Shown: positions 14,944 through 23,980 of the stretch, piece after piece
Position numbering within the stretch: position 1 is the first letter of the stretch
Layout of the letters: every line of letters begins with the position of its first letter
Assembly: GCF_950097975.1 (NCBI RefSeq)
Contig: NZ_CATNHF010000033.1
Location: 1 to 64,000 of the forward strand
Source: Microbacterium sp. T2.11-28
GTDB lineage: Bacteria; Actinomycetota; Actinomycetes; Actinomycetales; Microbacteriaceae
Direction: 5' to 3'
Length of the DNA stretch: 64,000 nt
Position numbers and translations under genes: made by a program
Notes under the pieces: generated by a model
The model's database searches: none
Seen by the model: only the letters and a program-made list of their open reading frames with translations
What the model was told of the DNA's origin: nothing

Positions 14944-16806
14944 ATGGGATCATCGCGCCTCGCGCGTCGCGGTCAGGCCGTCCTGGGCCTCGTCCTCGCG
15001 CTGCTCCTCGCGCTCCCGACCGCGGCGGCCGCCGAGCCGGCACCGGAGGAATGGACGGCATCGATCTCGGGCACGGTCGTGACCGCGGACGGCGCGCCCG
15101 TCGAAGGCGGAACGGTCGCCGTGTTCAGCCCGGGAGACGCCCCGTACGCGGGAAGGGCGAGCACAGACGTACTCGGGCGCTATCGGATCGACGGACTGCA
15201 CTCGGGTGCGTACACCGTCCATTTCACCCCGCGCTGGCGCGTGGACCTGCCCCAGTGGTGGACAGGGCTCCCCGGGGGCGCCGTCGATCAGCAGGACGCC
15301 GTCGCACTGACCCTCGGGACCGGCCAGCAGGTGCAGGGCATCGACGCCGCCCTCGCGCGCGGAGGCTCGATCAGTGGCGAGATCGCGAAGAGCGACGGGA
15401 CGCCGGCCGACTACCCGTGGGCCGCCGCCTACCGCCAGGTCGTCCGGGACGGGCACCTCGTGTGGTCACGCGAAGCCACGTCGACCGAGAGGCCGTACCT
15501 GCTCGACGGTCTTCCCCCCGGCGACTACGCGCTCGTGTTCGGCACGACGGACACGTCATCGAGCACGCCGTCGGTCTACGAGTTCTGGGAGGACGCCGCC
15601 ACCCTGTCCGGTGCCCGCCTGCACACCGTCGTGTCGTCCGAGAGCACGCGCATCGATGCGAGGCTCTCGTCGGGCGCCACCCTCTCGGGCGTGGTCTCGT
15701 CGCCCTCGGGCGCGCACGCGTCCTCGGGCTACGTGGTGCTCGAGCGGCAGTGGCGGTCCGGTGACGAGCCGACCGACAACGAGCTCCGCAACCGCTACGG
15801 CTCGCGGGGCGACAGCGTGGACGGCGCCGGCAGATTCGAGATCACCGGCATCCCGGCAGGCACGTACCGGCTCTACGCGCGCAGCGGATCGGCGTCGGCG
15901 TGGTGGCCCGATTCGCCGTCGCCCGCGGGCGGCAGGACGATCACGGTCACGCACGGGGCGGTCATCGAGGGATACGAGGTCTCGATCGCCTCGACCATGC
16001 TCGCCGGGACGGGCACCGTCGCCGGCATGCTCCGCGCGGGCTCCGTCGTCAGCGCACTCCCGGAGAAGTGGCCGGCCGCGGCGACGCTGTCGTACCAGTG
16101 GATGGCCGACGAAGAGCCGATCGCCGGCGCGAACGATTCGAGTCTGCGGCTGAGCAACGCGCAGGCGGGTCGGCAGATCTCGGTCGCCGTCACCGCCACC
16201 CGCACCGACTACTACCCCGTCACGGCGGTGCTCCACCCGGAGGTGGACCTGCCGGTCGTCGGCGTGATCCCCGCACCGGACCCGCGCGTCAGCGGCACCC
16301 CCGTGGTCGGACGGATGCTGACGGCCATCCGCGGCAAGGACATCCCGGGGGTCTCCTACCGCTACCAGTGGCTGGCGAACGGCACGGCGATCCGGGGAGC
16401 GACCGAGAAGTACTTCCTGACGACGCCGGCACAGGCGGGCAAGCGGATCTCCGTCCGCGTGGCCTGGCAGGCGAGCGGCATGGCGACCGTGGTGAAGAAG
16501 TCGGCGACGACGACGCCGCTGCTGCGTGACCTCGTTGCCCGTGCCGTGCTGATCGAGGGGAACGCCGCCGTCGGCCACCGCCTCACCCTCCGGCGCAGCA
16601 GCTGGGGCGCCGGCGTCGCGTACACCTACCGCTGGTACGCCGACGGCGCGCCGATCCGTGGGGCGACAGGCACGACTTTCACTCCGACGAAGGCCCAGGT
16701 CGGCAAACGGATCACCGCGACGATGACGGGGCGCAAGCCCGGCTACACGACCAAGACCGTGACCGCGCCCGCCACGCGCCGCGTGCTCGCCCGCCTGCGC
16801 GTCTGA
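14944..16806 (+). CDS. Secreted multi-domain repeat protein (carboxypeptidase-regulatory-like plus three C-terminal repeats)
   Basis: A 620-residue exported protein. It has a Sec signal (Arg-rich start, LGLVLALLLAL core, cleavage near AAAAEP, about residue 31). Several beta-sandwich modules of the carboxypeptidase-regulatory/SpaA type follow (SISGTVVTADGAPVEGGTV, GSISGEIAKSDGTPADYPW, ATLSGVVSSPSGAHASSGYV), ending in phrases such as LDGLPPGDYALVF. From about residue 365 three related Ig-like repeats occur, each with YQW or YRW, a GAxxxxxxL/F motif and AGRQI or GKRI. No sortase LPxTG or transmembrane anchor is visible, so it should be released. Surface or matrix binding is plausible, not shown. 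ATG 14944 fits the signal peptide. Confidence 0.8.
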   Translation: MGSSRLARRGQAVLGLVLALLLALPTAAAAEPAPEEWTASISGTVVTADGAPVEGGTVAVFSPGDAPYAGRASTDVLGRYRIDGLHSGAYTVHFTPRWRVDLPQWWTGLPGGAVDQQDAVALTLGTGQQVQGIDAALARGGSISGEIAKSDGTPADYPWAAAYRQVVRDGHLVWSREATSTERPYLLDGLPPGDYALVFGTTDTSSSTPSVYEFWEDAATLSGARLHTVVSSESTRIDARLSSGATLSGVVSSPSGAHASSGYVVLERQWRSGDEPTDNELRNRYGSRGDSVDGAGRFEITGIPAGTYRLYARSGSASAWWPDSPSPAGGRTITVTHGAVIEGYEVSIASTMLAGTGTVAGMLRAGSVVSALPEKWPAAATLSYQWMADEEPIAGANDSSLRLSNAQAGRQISVAVTATRTDYYPVTAVLHPEVDLPVVGVIPAPDPRVSGTPVVGRMLTAIRGKDIPGVSYRYQWLANGTAIRGATEKYFLTTPAQAGKRISVRVAWQASGMATVVKKSATTTPLLRDLVARAVLIEGNAAVGHRLTLRRSSWGAGVAYTYRWYADGAPIRGATGTTFTPTKAQVGKRITATMTGRKPGYTTKTVTAPATRRVLARLRV

Positions 16807-16849
16807 GCCGCGCGGAAGGGCGTCGCGCGCTCGCCCGGTCCCCGCGGCG

Positions 16850-18535
16850 TCAGCGCCTGCGGGGGCGGGATCCGATGCCCGCGAGCAGCGCGTGCAGCAG
16901 CGCAGGCACCGACAGCGCCATCACCACGGTGCCGAAGACGACGTCCTGCGCGCGCAGCGCGATGCCGCCTACCAGCAGCGCCCCGAACAGCACGGCCGAC
17001 ACCAGACGGCGGAGCATCCGCTCCAGCCGCGCCAGACGCCGCTCCACCGAGGGGCTCTGGACGGCCAGCCGCCCCTCTTCGAGCCGGGTCAGCACGTCGT
17101 CGAGCCGCCCCGGCAGCCGGACGAGACCGCCGGCGGTGGAGACCGTCCGGGCGGCGATGTCCCGCACGAGACCGCGGCTCTCCTCACTCAGCAGGCGCTG
17201 GGCGTAAGGCTCGACGGCGTCCCAGATGTTGAAGGACGGATCGAGGGAGCTGCACAGGCCGGAGGTCAGCGACATCGCGCGGATGATGAGGAGGAAGTCC
17301 TCGGGGAACTGGAACGGCAGCGCGCGCACCACTTCGCCGAACTCCTGCGCGAACGCGCGGAACTCCCGCGGATCGACCTCCTGCAGCTCGGCGAAGCCCA
17401 TCCCGCCGAAGCGCGCGAACAGCTGCGTGAGGGCGCGCTCCAGCTCCGCGGTGTCGGCGGTGGGCAGGAGCACGCCGATCTCCTGGATGCCGGCGACGAG
17501 GCCGTGCCCGTCGCGGGCCGCGACGGCGATGACCACCCGGCGCAGTCCGCGGCGCAGCCCCTCGGGCACCTGGCCCATCATGCCGAAGTCGATGAACGTG
17601 AACCGCCAGGTGCGACCCTCCGCATCCGCGGCGTACGGGGTGACGAAGATGTTGCCGGGGTGCGGATCGGCGTGGAAGAAGCCGTCGCCGAACAGCTGGT
17701 CGAACATGACGGCGGCGAACTCCGCGGCGACCTCGGCCGGATCGATCCCCGCCGCGCGGAGCGCATCGGCGTCGTTGACCTTGATGGCGGTGACGTCGGC
17801 GAGGGTCAGCACCCGCCGGGTGGTCCGCTCCCACACGATCTCCGGCGCGCCCACACGGGCGCCCGACGCGATGTTGGCGGCGAACCGCTCGGCGTTGGCG
17901 GCCTCGTGGACGTAGTCGATCTCGTCGGTGCTCGTCGCGGCGAACTCCTCCACGAGAGCCGGCATGTCCACCCGGTCCGAGACGATCCGCACGCGGCTCA
18001 GCCAGTCGGCCACGCGGCGCAGGGCGGACAGGTCGATCGCCACGATCTCGTCGATGCCGGGGCGCTGCACCTTCACGACGACCTCGTCGAAGCCGGCCAG
18101 CGCGGCGTCCTCCGCCGCGAGGCGGGCGCGGTGCGCCTGACCGAGCGACGCGGCTGCCACGGGCGTCTCGTCGAACGCCGCGAACGCGCGTTCGAGCGGC
18201 ACGCCCAGTTCGGCCTCGGCGAGCGCGCGGATGTCGGCGAACCCGACGGGCGGGACCTCGTCCTGCAGCTGCTCGAGCTCGCGGGTGACCTCGGGCGGGA
18301 GCACGTCGAGTCGCGACGAGAGGAACTGGCCGACCTTGATCATGAGCCCCCCGAGATCGACGGCGAGCGCGCGGAAGCGCCGCGCCGTCGCCTGCAGGCG
18401 GCGGGTGCGGGTGCGGTCGGCGATCGAGCGCAGGCCGACGCGCGGCAGGGCGAGCTCGTACCACCAGGTCTGCGCGATGGCGCGCGCGGCGAAGCGGAGG
18501 ATGCGGCGGTAGCGGGCGCGCCCGCTCCCGCGCAT
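16850..18535 (-). CDS. AarF/UbiB (ABC1/ADCK) atypical kinase family protein
   Basis: About 561 residues. Family motifs are in order: KVGQ (near residue 67, the KxGQ motif), the alanine-rich loop AAASLGQAHRA replacing the kinase P-loop, VVVKVQRPG with the conserved Lys, DEIDYVHEAANAERF, FHADPHPGN and the metal-binding IDFGMMG. Two C-terminal hydrophobic helices (about residues 505-555) anchor it in the membrane. Family members support isoprenoid-quinone biosynthesis or lipid homeostasis and show atypical ATPase rather than protein-kinase activity. Start ATG 18535 is preferred; a TTG six codons upstream overlaps the PadR gene. The 4-nt spacing after the PadR stop indicates one operon. Confidence 0.85.
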   Translation of the reverse strand: MRGSGRARYRRILRFAARAIAQTWWYELALPRVGLRSIADRTRTRRLQATARRFRALAVDLGGLMIKVGQFLSSRLDVLPPEVTRELEQLQDEVPPVGFADIRALAEAELGVPLERAFAAFDETPVAAASLGQAHRARLAAEDAALAGFDEVVVKVQRPGIDEIVAIDLSALRRVADWLSRVRIVSDRVDMPALVEEFAATSTDEIDYVHEAANAERFAANIASGARVGAPEIVWERTTRRVLTLADVTAIKVNDADALRAAGIDPAEVAAEFAAVMFDQLFGDGFFHADPHPGNIFVTPYAADAEGRTWRFTFIDFGMMGQVPEGLRRGLRRVVIAVAARDGHGLVAGIQEIGVLLPTADTAELERALTQLFARFGGMGFAELQEVDPREFRAFAQEFGEVVRALPFQFPEDFLLIIRAMSLTSGLCSSLDPSFNIWDAVEPYAQRLLSEESRGLVRDIAARTVSTAGGLVRLPGRLDDVLTRLEEGRLAVQSPSVERRLARLERMLRRLVSAVLFGALLVGGIALRAQDVVFGTVVMALSVPALLHALLAGIGSRPRRR

Positions 18536-18539
18536 ACGC

Positions 18540-19193
18540 TCAGGCCTGGGCAAGGATCGCGTAGAGCTTGCGCCGGGCGTCGTCGATGATCTCGACGGCC
18601 TCCTGGATCTGCTCGGGCGTCCCGGTGCGTCCGACCTGCATCGCCGCCTGGGCGAGGTTCGCGCCGGCCTTGGGGAGTGCGCCGTGGCGGTGACGCCCGC
18701 TGCCGGCCTCGGCCGGGGACTCCCCCGACTCGGCGGCCGCCCACGGGCGGTCGGTGTGCTCGGACTCGGCGCGGCCCGCCTCGGTGAGCGAGTAGGTCTT
18801 GCGGCCTGCCGACTCCTCGACCTCGATCATGCCCTCGTCGGTGAGCAGCTGGAGCGTGGGGTACACCGAGCCCGGGCTCGGCTTCCACGAGCCGCCGCTG
18901 CGCTCCTCGATCTGCTGGATGATCTGGTAGCCGTGCATGGGCTGCTCGGCAAGCAGCGACAGGATCGCCGCGCGCACGTCGCCGCGGCCGACGCGCGTGC
19001 CGACCTTCTGCCCGAACGCCTGCCCGAAGCCCTGGCCGAACGTCTGCTCGAAGCCCTTCTTGAGCTCGCCGAGGGTGTCCCAGAGCTCCTGCGGCACGGC
19101 GCCGCTCAGTCCCTGGCTCCCGAATCCCTTGCTCCCGAAACCCTGGCCGCCGAAGCCCTGCGAGGGAAAGCGTCCGCCGAATGCGTCATTCAT
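18540..19193 (-). CDS. PadR family regulator with Phe-Gly repeat N-terminus
   Basis: A 217-residue protein. Residues 1-65 are low complexity, rich in GFG, FGQ and SQGF repeats (GFGGQGFGSKGFGSQG, FGQGFGQAFGQK). A canonical PadR winged helix follows: DVRAAILSLLAEQPMHGYQI, GSWKPSPGSVYPTLQLLTDE, ESAGRKTYSLTEAGRAE. A short linker and C-terminal helices end the protein. GGAGG lies 6 nt before ATG 19193. CGATATATCG and CGATACATCG lie upstream and are likely operators. It is the first gene of an operon with the AarF/UbiB gene, so it probably controls membrane-related functions together with itself. The Gly/Phe segment may be disordered and interaction-prone (inference). Confidence 0.85.
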   Translation of the reverse strand: MNDAFGGRFPSQGFGGQGFGSKGFGSQGLSGAVPQELWDTLGELKKGFEQTFGQGFGQAFGQKVGTRVGRGDVRAAILSLLAEQPMHGYQIIQQIEERSGGSWKPSPGSVYPTLQLLTDEGMIEVEESAGRKTYSLTEAGRAESEHTDRPWAAAESGESPAEAGSGRHRHGALPKAGANLAQAAMQVGRTGTPEQIQEAVEIIDDARRKLYAILAQA

Positions 19194-19205
19194 GTCGTCC
19201 TCCAA

Positions 19206-19237
19206 CGATATATCGAGCGATACCCGACGATACATCG
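19206..19237 (-). promoter_or_regulatory. Repeated CGATAYATCG sites before the PadR/AarF operon
   Basis: CGATATATCG (19206-19215, perfect palindrome) and CGATACATCG (19228-19237), with CGATAC between them, are spaced by two helical turns (22 nt). They lie immediately upstream of the ribosome-binding site and overlap TATCGT-type -10 boxes. PadR autorepression is the likely meaning. Confidence 0.5.
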
Positions 19238-19367
19238 ACCGATCGTCGCGGACCAGGCCCCGGAACGCGCTCACAGCCAACCCGAAGGATCCTCGGGACC
19301 AATCCGCGTTCCCCGCGCGTTGACCCCGATGACCTGAGAAACTGAGTCGAGCAACGAAGGAGTCACC

Positions 19368-19922
19368 ATGACCGACGACGGCATCATCACCCGCACCCCC
19401 GGCACCGAGACGGCGGTCCTCGCCGGCGGCTGCTTCTGGGGCATGGAAGACCTCATCCGCCGCCAGCCCGGCGTGCTGACCACCCGTGTCGGCTACACCG
19501 GCGGGCAGAACGACCACGCCACCTACCGGCACCACCCCGGTCACGCCGAGGCGGTCGAGATCGTCTTCGACCCGTCGAAGACGTCGTATCGCGACATCCT
19601 GGCCTTCTTCTTCCAGATCCACGACCCCTCCACGCTGAACCGTCAGGGCAACGACATCGGCACGAGCTACCGCTCGGCCATCTTCCCGCTCTCCCCGGAG
19701 CAGGAGCACGTGGCCCGCGAGACCATCGCCGACGTCGACGCGTCGGGTCTGTGGCCGGCGCCGGCGGTCACCACGATCGAGCCCGAGGGCCCGTTCTGGG
19801 AGGCCGAGCCCGAGCACCAGGACTACCTCATCAAGCACCCGGGCGGCTACACCTGCCACTTCCCGCGCGCCGGGTGGGTGCTCCCCGCCCGCGACGCGGA
19901 GGCATCCGCGCCGACCGCATGA
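19368..19922 (+). CDS. msrA: Peptide-methionine (S)-S-oxide reductase MsrA
   Basis: A 184-residue cytoplasmic repair enzyme. The catalytic motif is [10 protein letters not shown] with Cys22, followed by [13 protein letters not shown], the [14 protein letters not shown] signature and the [20 protein letters not shown] segment. The resolving cysteine is Cys163 in GGYTCHF. It reduces the S-epimer of methionine sulfoxide using thioredoxin-type reductant. GAAGGAG lies 5 nt before ATG 19368. The stop overlaps the start of the next membrane-protein gene by ATGA. It is divergent from the PadR gene across a 174-nt region. Confidence 0.95.
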   Translation: MTDDGIITRTPGTETAVLAGGCFWGMEDLIRRQPGVLTTRVGYTGGQNDHATYRHHPGHAEAVEIVFDPSKTSYRDILAFFFQIHDPSTLNRQGNDIGTSYRSAIFPLSPEQEHVARETIADVDASGLWPAPAVTTIEPEGPFWEAEPEHQDYLIKHPGGYTCHFPRAGWVLPARDAEASAPTA

Positions 19923-20848
19923 CGGACGCATCGGGCGCCCGCCCCGCGCGCCGACTGTGGGTCTTCGCCCCCGTCGGCGCCGCGGCGGCGCTCGTCGCGC
20001 TGCTGCCGTGGCTCCTGACGGGCGGGCGGATGCCGGTGCAGAACCTGTGGTCGGAGATCCCCGCCGACGTCCCGTTCGTCCTGCTGCCCTTCCACCCGTA
20101 CACCGCGATCCTCGCCGCGGCGATGCTGCTCGTGGGCGGGGCCGTCGCGGGGATCGCCGGCCGGGCGCTCGGTGCACCGCGCACCCGGTGGGCGACCCTG
20201 CTGCTCCTCGGCGGGCTCCTCCTCGTGCAGGGCGCCGCGGTCCTCCAGAGCGCGCTCACCACGCGGGCGACCCTTCCGGATCGCCGCGACGCGGACCTGT
20301 ACATCACGGCGCTGACCGTCGGCACCGTGCTGGCCCTGCTCGCCGCCGCGGGCGTCCTCGTGCTCGTGGCGCGCGCGCCGCGTGCCGGCGCCGTCGTCGG
20401 GCTGTCGGTCGGCGCGGTCGCCGCCGGCACGTGGCTGGCCGCGGTGATCGTCCCCTTCGGCTCCGTGTCGCAGGAGGTGCCCGCCCTCCTGCCGCTGGTC
20501 CAGTGGGTGGCCCCCGTGCTGGCGGGTGCGGCGATCGCCTGGGCGGGCATCCGCAGCGTCGGGCGCGTCGTCGCGGCGCTCACCGCCGTCCTCGTCGTGT
20601 GGATCGGCCCCGCCGTGCTCACGGGCGTCGGCTACGCGGTCGGCAGCCGCGTGATGTGGAACGACCCCGCGGGCATGATCGACGGCGCGATCCACGTCTT
20701 CGGCCTGGCGCTGCTCACGCCCGAGCTCGCCTGGCGTCCCCTCGCCGCGTGCGTCGTCACGGCAGCGATCGGCCTCGGCATCCGCGCCGTCGTGCACCGG
20801 CGGAGCCGACGGGGCTCATCCGGCGAAGAACTCCGACGCGACGCGTGA
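19919..20848 (+). CDS. Polytopic membrane protein of unknown function
   Basis: A 309-residue hydrophobic protein with eight or nine helices starting with [20 protein letters not shown]. Polar, conserved-looking loops include [32 protein letters not shown] and [17 protein letters not shown]. No transporter signature was recognised. It is translationally coupled to msrA through ATGA. Its last 33 nt overlap, tail to tail, the end of the M18 aminopeptidase gene on the other strand. Function is unknown; the link with MsrA could be incidental. Confidence 0.7.
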   Translation: MTDASGARPARRLWVFAPVGAAAALVALLPWLLTGGRMPVQNLWSEIPADVPFVLLPFHPYTAILAAAMLLVGGAVAGIAGRALGAPRTRWATLLLLGGLLLVQGAAVLQSALTTRATLPDRRDADLYITALTVGTVLALLAAAGVLVLVARAPRAGAVVGLSVGAVAAGTWLAAVIVPFGSVSQEVPALLPLVQWVAPVLAGAAIAWAGIRSVGRVVAALTAVLVVWIGPAVLTGVGYAVGSRVMWNDPAGMIDGAIHVFGLALLTPELAWRPLAACVVTAAIGLGIRAVVHRRSRRGSSGEELRRDA

Positions 20849-22108
20849 GAGAGCGAGCAGGTCGGCGGTGCCGGCCAGCTCGCGTGCGGAGTGCATCGAC
20901 AGGATCGGGATGCCGACGTCGACCGTCCGCACCCCCAGCCGCGTCGCGGTGAGCGGCCCGATCGTCGAGCCGCACGGGACCGCGTTGTTCGAGACGAACT
21001 CCTGGCTGCGCACCCCGGCCGCGGCGCACCACGCGTGCCACGCCGCTGCTCCCGCGCCGTCGGTCGCGTAGCGCTGGTTGGCGTTGATCTTGAGGATGGG
21101 GCCCGATCCGAGCACCGGCTGGACGACGGGATCGTGCTTGTCCGGATAGTTGGGGTGCACGGAGTGCCCCACGTCGCTCGACACGCACCACGACGCTGCG
21201 AGGGCGCGCAGCTGCTCCTCGCGGGTGGCGCCCAGGCCGGTGTGGACGCGCTCGAGCACGTCGGCCAGAAACGGCCCCGAAGCCCCGGAACGGGTCGCCG
21301 ACCCCACCTCCTCGTGGTCGAAGACGGCGAGCACGGCGATGTGGTCGCCGTCGCCCGACGACACCTCCCCCCACCTCTCCAGGGCGACGAGGCCCGCGTG
21401 CACCGACGCCAGGTCGTCGAGGCGTCCGCTCGCGAAGAAGACGTCGTCCTTGCCGAAGACCGCCCCTCGTGCGGCGTCGGCCGTCACCACGTCGTAGCCG
21501 CGGATCCGCGCGGGATCCACGCCCGCCCCCGTCGCGAGCTCGCCCAGCAGGTCGGCTGACTCGGGTGCGCCCAGTCCCCAGACCGGCTGCGTCTGGGTCT
21601 GCTTGTGCAGAGAGAGGTGGTCGTTGGCCTCGCGGTCGAGGTGGATGGCGAGCTGCGGCAGACGCAGCAGCGGACCGGTGGCGGCCAGGACCGCCGTGCC
21701 GTCGTCGAGCACCAGGCGCCCCGCGAGACGCAGCTCGCGGTCGAGCCAGGAGTTCAGCAGCGGGCCGCCGTAGATCTCGACGCCGGCCTGCAGCCATCCT
21801 GCACGCCCAGTCGTCGGCCGCGGCTTGAGCTTGAACGCCGGGGAGTCGCTGTGCGCGCCGAAGATGCGGAAGCCGGTGTCGGCGGTCGCCGAGCCGGGGA
21901 CGGCCCACGCGATCACGGCGCCGTCGCGGACGACGAGACCGCGGTCGCCGGCGCGCACCGTCCAGGACTCGAGCTCGTCCCGCGGGGCGAAGCCCGCGTC
22001 GGTCAGCCGCCGGGCCACCTCGGCGGCGGCGTGGAAGCTCGACGGCGACGCCGCGACGAAGTCGGCGAGATCGGCGGCGTGGGCGAGGGCCTCGGGGGTG
22101 GCGGGCAC
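20816..22108 (-). CDS. M18 family aminopeptidase
   Basis: A 430-residue metallopeptidase of the aspartyl/M18 group. Binuclear zinc ligands are recognisable in FGAHSDSPAF, FDHEEVGSAT (Glu-Glu) and LSMHSARE, with a further Asp in SGRLDDLASVH. The family removes N-terminal, often acidic, residues from peptides as large tetrahedral oligomers in the cytoplasm. GTG 22108 is selected because GAGGAG is 4 nt upstream and TACGCT (22144-22139) gives a -10; further upstream sequence in frame is Arg/Pro-rich. The gene ends within the convergent membrane-protein gene. Confidence 0.88.
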   Translation of the reverse strand: MPATPEALAHAADLADFVAASPSSFHAAAEVARRLTDAGFAPRDELESWTVRAGDRGLVVRDGAVIAWAVPGSATADTGFRIFGAHSDSPAFKLKPRPTTGRAGWLQAGVEIYGGPLLNSWLDRELRLAGRLVLDDGTAVLAATGPLLRLPQLAIHLDREANDHLSLHKQTQTQPVWGLGAPESADLLGELATGAGVDPARIRGYDVVTADAARGAVFGKDDVFFASGRLDDLASVHAGLVALERWGEVSSGDGDHIAVLAVFDHEEVGSATRSGASGPFLADVLERVHTGLGATREEQLRALAASWCVSSDVGHSVHPNYPDKHDPVVQPVLGSGPILKINANQRYATDGAGAAAWHAWCAAAGVRSQEFVSNNAVPCGSTIGPLTATRLGVRTVDVGIPILSMHSARELAGTADLLALSRVASEFFAG

Positions 22109-22251
22109 GGTTCTCCTCGGTGATCGGGGGCGCCTCCCAGCGTAGTCAGCCCCGCGCGCCGGATCGCCTGTCAACCCCCTCGCCCGCACCGCCCGCCGCG
22201 CGCATCCTCGGGAGTCCGCCGACGCCCGTCGGCAGTCAGAGGAGGAGCATC

Positions 22252-22404
22252 ATGGTCACCCTGCCCAGCATGCCCGGCGAGACGCCGCCCCCGGCCCCCG
22301 GCGAGCCGTCGCCGCCGAACCCCGCCGAGCCCCTCGCGCCCCACCCGGAGGAGCCGTTCGCCCCGTCGCCGCCGGAGCCGTCGCCGATGCCCAGCGACCG
22401 CTGA
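22252..22404 (+). CDS. Small proline/glutamate-rich protein
   Basis: A 50-residue ORF, MVTLPSMPGETPPPAPGEP and onward, made mostly of Pro, Glu, Ala and Ser in repeating PxPxEP patterns and ending MPSDR. There is no hydrophobic segment or cysteine, so it should be a soluble disordered peptide. Its reality rests on an excellent ribosome-binding site (GAGGAGGAGC, 4 nt before ATG) and its location in a gene-sized gap. Function is unknown. It could still be spurious because Pro-rich frames arise easily in such GC-rich DNA. Confidence 0.5.
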   Translation: MVTLPSMPGETPPPAPGEPSPPNPAEPLAPHPEEPFAPSPPEPSPMPSDR

Positions 22405-22505
22405 GCCCAGCGGCGCAGCCATCGTCCCCGCCGCCGCCCGCGCCACCACCCACGTCGTCGCCCAGGTCGACACCCGCGTCGTCGCCCACGTACCGGCGGC
22501 GTGGG

Positions 22506-22511
22506 TAGGGT
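22506..22511 (+). promoter_or_regulatory. Leaderless -10 box of the XRE-cupin gene
   Basis: TAGGGT lies exactly 6 nt before ATG 22518. The preceding stretch 22405-22505 holds only a degenerate CGTCGTCGCCCA doublet and no gene. Confidence 0.55.
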
Positions 22512-22517
22512 TGCGGC

Positions 22518-23111
22518 ATGGCCCGCCACACCGACCCCGACGAAGCGCGCGCCGTCGAGACGCTCGGCGCCGCGGTGCGCGAGGCGCGGCGGCGCCTGGG
22601 GCTGAGCGTCCAGGCGCTGTCCGACAAGGCCGGGGTGAGCTTCGGTCTCGTGAGCCAGCTCGAGCGCGGCATGGGCAACCCGTCGCTGCAGTCGATCCAT
22701 CGCCTTGCCGGCGCCCTGGGCGTCCCCGCCGGCCAGCTGCTCGACGAACCGGTCGGCGAGCTGGCCGTCGTCTCTGCCTCCCAGCGCCATGTGATGCCGC
22801 CCGCCGCCGACGTCCCCCTCTCCGCACAGGCCACGCGCGAGCTCCTGACCCCCCGGGGCGAGTCGATGCTCCAGCTCATCCGCTCGACCCTCCCGCCCGG
22901 GTTCAGCAACGAGCCGCATCCGTTCCGGCACATCGGCACCGAGACGGTGACCGTGGAACGGGGCGTGCTCATCGTCGCGCAGGGCGAGCGCCGGGTCGAG
23001 CTGCACGCCGGCGACACCGTGACCTACGGCTGCTCGGAGGCCCACTGGTGGGCGAACGGCCACGACGACGTGACCGTCGTCCTGGGCGCCGTCACTCCGT
23101 TCGAGCGCTGA
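22518..23111 (+). CDS. XRE-type helix-turn-helix regulator with C-terminal cupin domain
   Basis: A 197-residue regulator. The N-terminal HTH (residues 15-70) reads LGAAVREARRRLGLSVQAL, then VSFGLVSQLERGMGNPSLQS and IHRLAGALGVPAGQLL. The C-terminal cupin (about 115-195) has ETVTVERGVLIVAQGERRVEL, HAGDTVTYGCSEAHWW. Such HTH-cupin proteins sense small molecules such as amino acids, peptides or polyamines through the barrel and control nearby transport or catabolic genes. It is convergent with the DUF1028 gene, overlapping it by 20 nt, and next to the peptide transporter, which are its plausible targets (inference). Its transcript is probably leaderless. Confidence 0.82.
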   Translation: MARHTDPDEARAVETLGAAVREARRRLGLSVQALSDKAGVSFGLVSQLERGMGNPSLQSIHRLAGALGVPAGQLLDEPVGELAVVSASQRHVMPPAADVPLSAQATRELLTPRGESMLQLIRSTLPPGFSNEPHPFRHIGTETVTVERGVLIVAQGERRVELHAGDTVTYGCSEAHWWANGHDDVTVVLGAVTPFER

Positions 23112-23805
23112 CCCGCTCGGCCAGATCGCGGCCGCGCAGCGCCACCAGGCGCGACAGCTCGGCCAGCGGGTCCCCGTGGTCGTCGACGCGCAGGTCGACG
23201 CTGCGGTGGCGGAGGGGATCGTCCGCACGACCCGCGCTCGGCTCGCCGCGACGCTCCGGGCGCGCCGCCGCGGCCACGAGCACCGCTGCGCTCTGCCGCC
23301 CTCGGGCGTCTCCCCCGGCGCGCTCACCGGCGAAGAGGGCCGACACGAGGACCTGCGCGAACAGCGCCGCGCTCGCGGGGTCGGCCGGGTCGATCTCCGG
23401 CATCCCGGCGAGCTCCTCGACCATCGCGGAGAGCACCTCCGGGCCGGTCAGGAAGTTCCCGGCCACCACCGCATCCGCGGCGACGATGTGGCCCGCCCAG
23501 TCCGTGATGTCCCGGCCGGAGCGGGCCGCTCCCGGTCCCGCCACGGACAGGGCGGCCACCTGGCGCAGCTCGGCCCGGTCGTCCCACGCGGGAACGGCGT
23601 CGACCGCCTCGGCCGCGCTCGCCCCGGCCGCGAGTTCGCCCAGCAGCAGGCCGCGGAGGGAGCGGTTGGTCCACGCCTGGCTGGCGACCACGCCCACGCC
23701 GGGGCGGATCGCGAGCACGGCGTTCCCGGCGGCGAGCGACCTGCTGGCGGTGGCCGCGCCGACGAGTCCGGAACGGGCGTCACGGGCCAGGACGGTGTAC
23801 GTCAT
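23092..23805 (-). CDS. DUF1028 family (Ntn-hydrolase-like) protein
   Basis: A 237-residue protein with the DUF1028 hallmarks: MTYTVLARDARSGLVGAATA start, GVGVVASQAWTNRSLRGL, a Leu/Ala-rich helix (AAGASAAEAVDAV), DWAGHIVAADAVVAGNFLTG, and the internal acidic segment EIDPADPASAALFAQ. The family resembles N-terminal-nucleophile hydrolases but no reaction is firmly established. GAGGAG precedes ATG 23805. The gene diverges from a complete peptide ABC transporter, as if acting on an imported peptide or amino-acid conjugate (inference). Its end overlaps the convergent HTH-cupin gene by 20 nt. Confidence 0.85.
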   Translation of the reverse strand: MTYTVLARDARSGLVGAATASRSLAAGNAVLAIRPGVGVVASQAWTNRSLRGLLLGELAAGASAAEAVDAVPAWDDRAELRQVAALSVAGPGAARSGRDITDWAGHIVAADAVVAGNFLTGPEVLSAMVEELAGMPEIDPADPASAALFAQVLVSALFAGERAGGDARGRQSAAVLVAAAARPERRGEPSAGRADDPLRHRSVDLRVDDHGDPLAELSRLVALRGRDLAERVSARTE

Positions 23806-23900
23806 GCGTCTCCTCTTCGGCGGGTCCGGCTGCGCGCCTCACGTGCATGGCATCGGGACGCGGACGATTGTGAAGATTCTGTTTCGAGATGACCCTGGGC

Positions 23901-23954
23901 TTGTCTCGCCTCTCATGGTCGCACATACTGATCGAATCATCATCTAAATGATGA
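23901..23954 (+). promoter_or_regulatory. Promoter and operator candidate of the peptide transporter operon
   Basis: TTGTCT (23901-23906) and CATACT (23924-23929) with a 17-nt spacer resemble -35/-10 boxes. TCATCAT-CTAA-ATGATGA (23937-23954) is a 7-bp inverted repeat right after, at a repressor-like position. Confidence 0.45.
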
Positions 23955-23980
23955 CCCGAATCCAGCACGAGAGGCATCTC

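Noticed and set aside
16807..16849. Terminator between the secreted protein and the AarF gene
   Set aside because: Only short GC-rich partial complementarities, no convincing stem-loop.
22405..22505. Gene or array in the gap before the cupin regulator
   Set aside because: Only a degenerate doublet of CGTCGTCGCCCA; no ORF with a start signal.
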